Source of the DNA: Rhabdophis nuchalis
Lineage: Eukaryota > Chordata > Lepidosauria > Squamata > Natricidae
DNA length: 64,000 nucleotides
NCBI GenBank assembly: GCA_039707465.1
Contig: CM077645.1
Location: 143,531,503 to 143,595,502 of the forward strand
Direction: 5' to 3'
Below are positions 63,878 through 64,000 of the stretch, one piece after another. Each line of letters starts with the position of its first letter. Positions within the stretch are counted from its first letter, which is position 1. Both the position numbers and the translations under genes were made by a program. The notes under the pieces were generated by a model, which saw only the letters and a program-made list of their open reading frames with translations, ran no database searches and was not told the DNA's origin.

Positions 63878-64000
63878 AAGGGAGATTGAGAGTTCAATTC
63901 TAGGTAGCAGATGTTAATTGATCAGGCCACAAAGAGCAAATATCTGCTGTAAACTCCACATAGGCATCAGGAAGGGCCAGTAAACGCCCCGCTCCATTGG
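63878..64000 (+). mobile_element. Sauria SINE, cut by the window end
   Basis: The part gagagttcaattctaggtag (box-B-like) then caaatatctgctgtaaactc and ggcatcaggaagggccagta matches the body of the Sauria SINE at 10863-11104. The Bov-B-like tail would lie beyond 64000. Confidence 0.75.

Overview
The window is vertebrate, almost certainly squamate reptile, nuclear DNA. It carries Bov-B, CR1, L2 and L1 LINE pieces, Sauria-type SINEs with Bov-B-like tails, a 5S-derived SINE, many miniature hAT-like and mariner/Tigger-like DNA transposons, and an apparently intact Ty3/Gypsy LTR retrotransposon. I cannot tell snake from lizard from the sequence alone.

The only host gene I can support is the 3' part of a type II classical cadherin on the + strand, which I call CDH20. 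Ten exons (13397-47668) encode 717 residues: most of EC1, EC2 to EC5, the membrane segment and the whole catenin-binding tail. The signal peptide, propeptide and first EC1 strand must lie on exons upstream of position 1. Exon lengths (295, 120, 168, 188, 254, 137, 122, 118, 252 and a terminal exon) follow the type II cadherin pattern. Codon phases join without a break through all nine introns, and every junction is GT-AG. A 3' UTR of about 0.8-1 kb follows.

Region by region: 1-13396 is intron upstream of the first visible exon, holding a MITE/SINE cluster (0.1-2 kb), a near-intact L1 ORF2 copy on the - strand (4.8-9.0 kb), a 67-bp-armed perfect-type palindrome (10.5 kb) and a Sauria SINE (10.9 kb). 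13.4-23.8 kb holds five exons with L2, SINE, MITE and L1 pieces between them. 23.8-38.4 kb holds exons 8 and 9 and nested MITE/CR1/L2 insertions, a Bov-B 3' end 90 bp before exon 9, and a long L2 reverse-transcriptase ORF before exon 10. 38.5-46.2 kb is a large intron with an ORF1-only L1 bounded by a 15-bp target duplication, plus L2 insertions on the - strand. 46.2-48.7 kb is the end of the gene. 48.7-64 kb is intergenic, with MITEs, a GC-rich composite repeat, interlocked palindromes and the Gypsy element (58145-62832).

The most unusual structure is an inverted duplication of about 870 bp. The distal 3' UTR of the cadherin gene and its flank (48128-49000) recur in reverse orientation at 56514-57375, 7.5 kb downstream, ending at the border of the same MITE. 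A second pattern is that three independent 5'-truncated LINE copies (L2 at 17.7 kb, Bov-B at 33.4 kb, L2 at 36.7 kb) each begin with a short inverted copy of their own 5' end. No CRISPR array, bacterial operon, functional rRNA or functional tRNA gene was seen.
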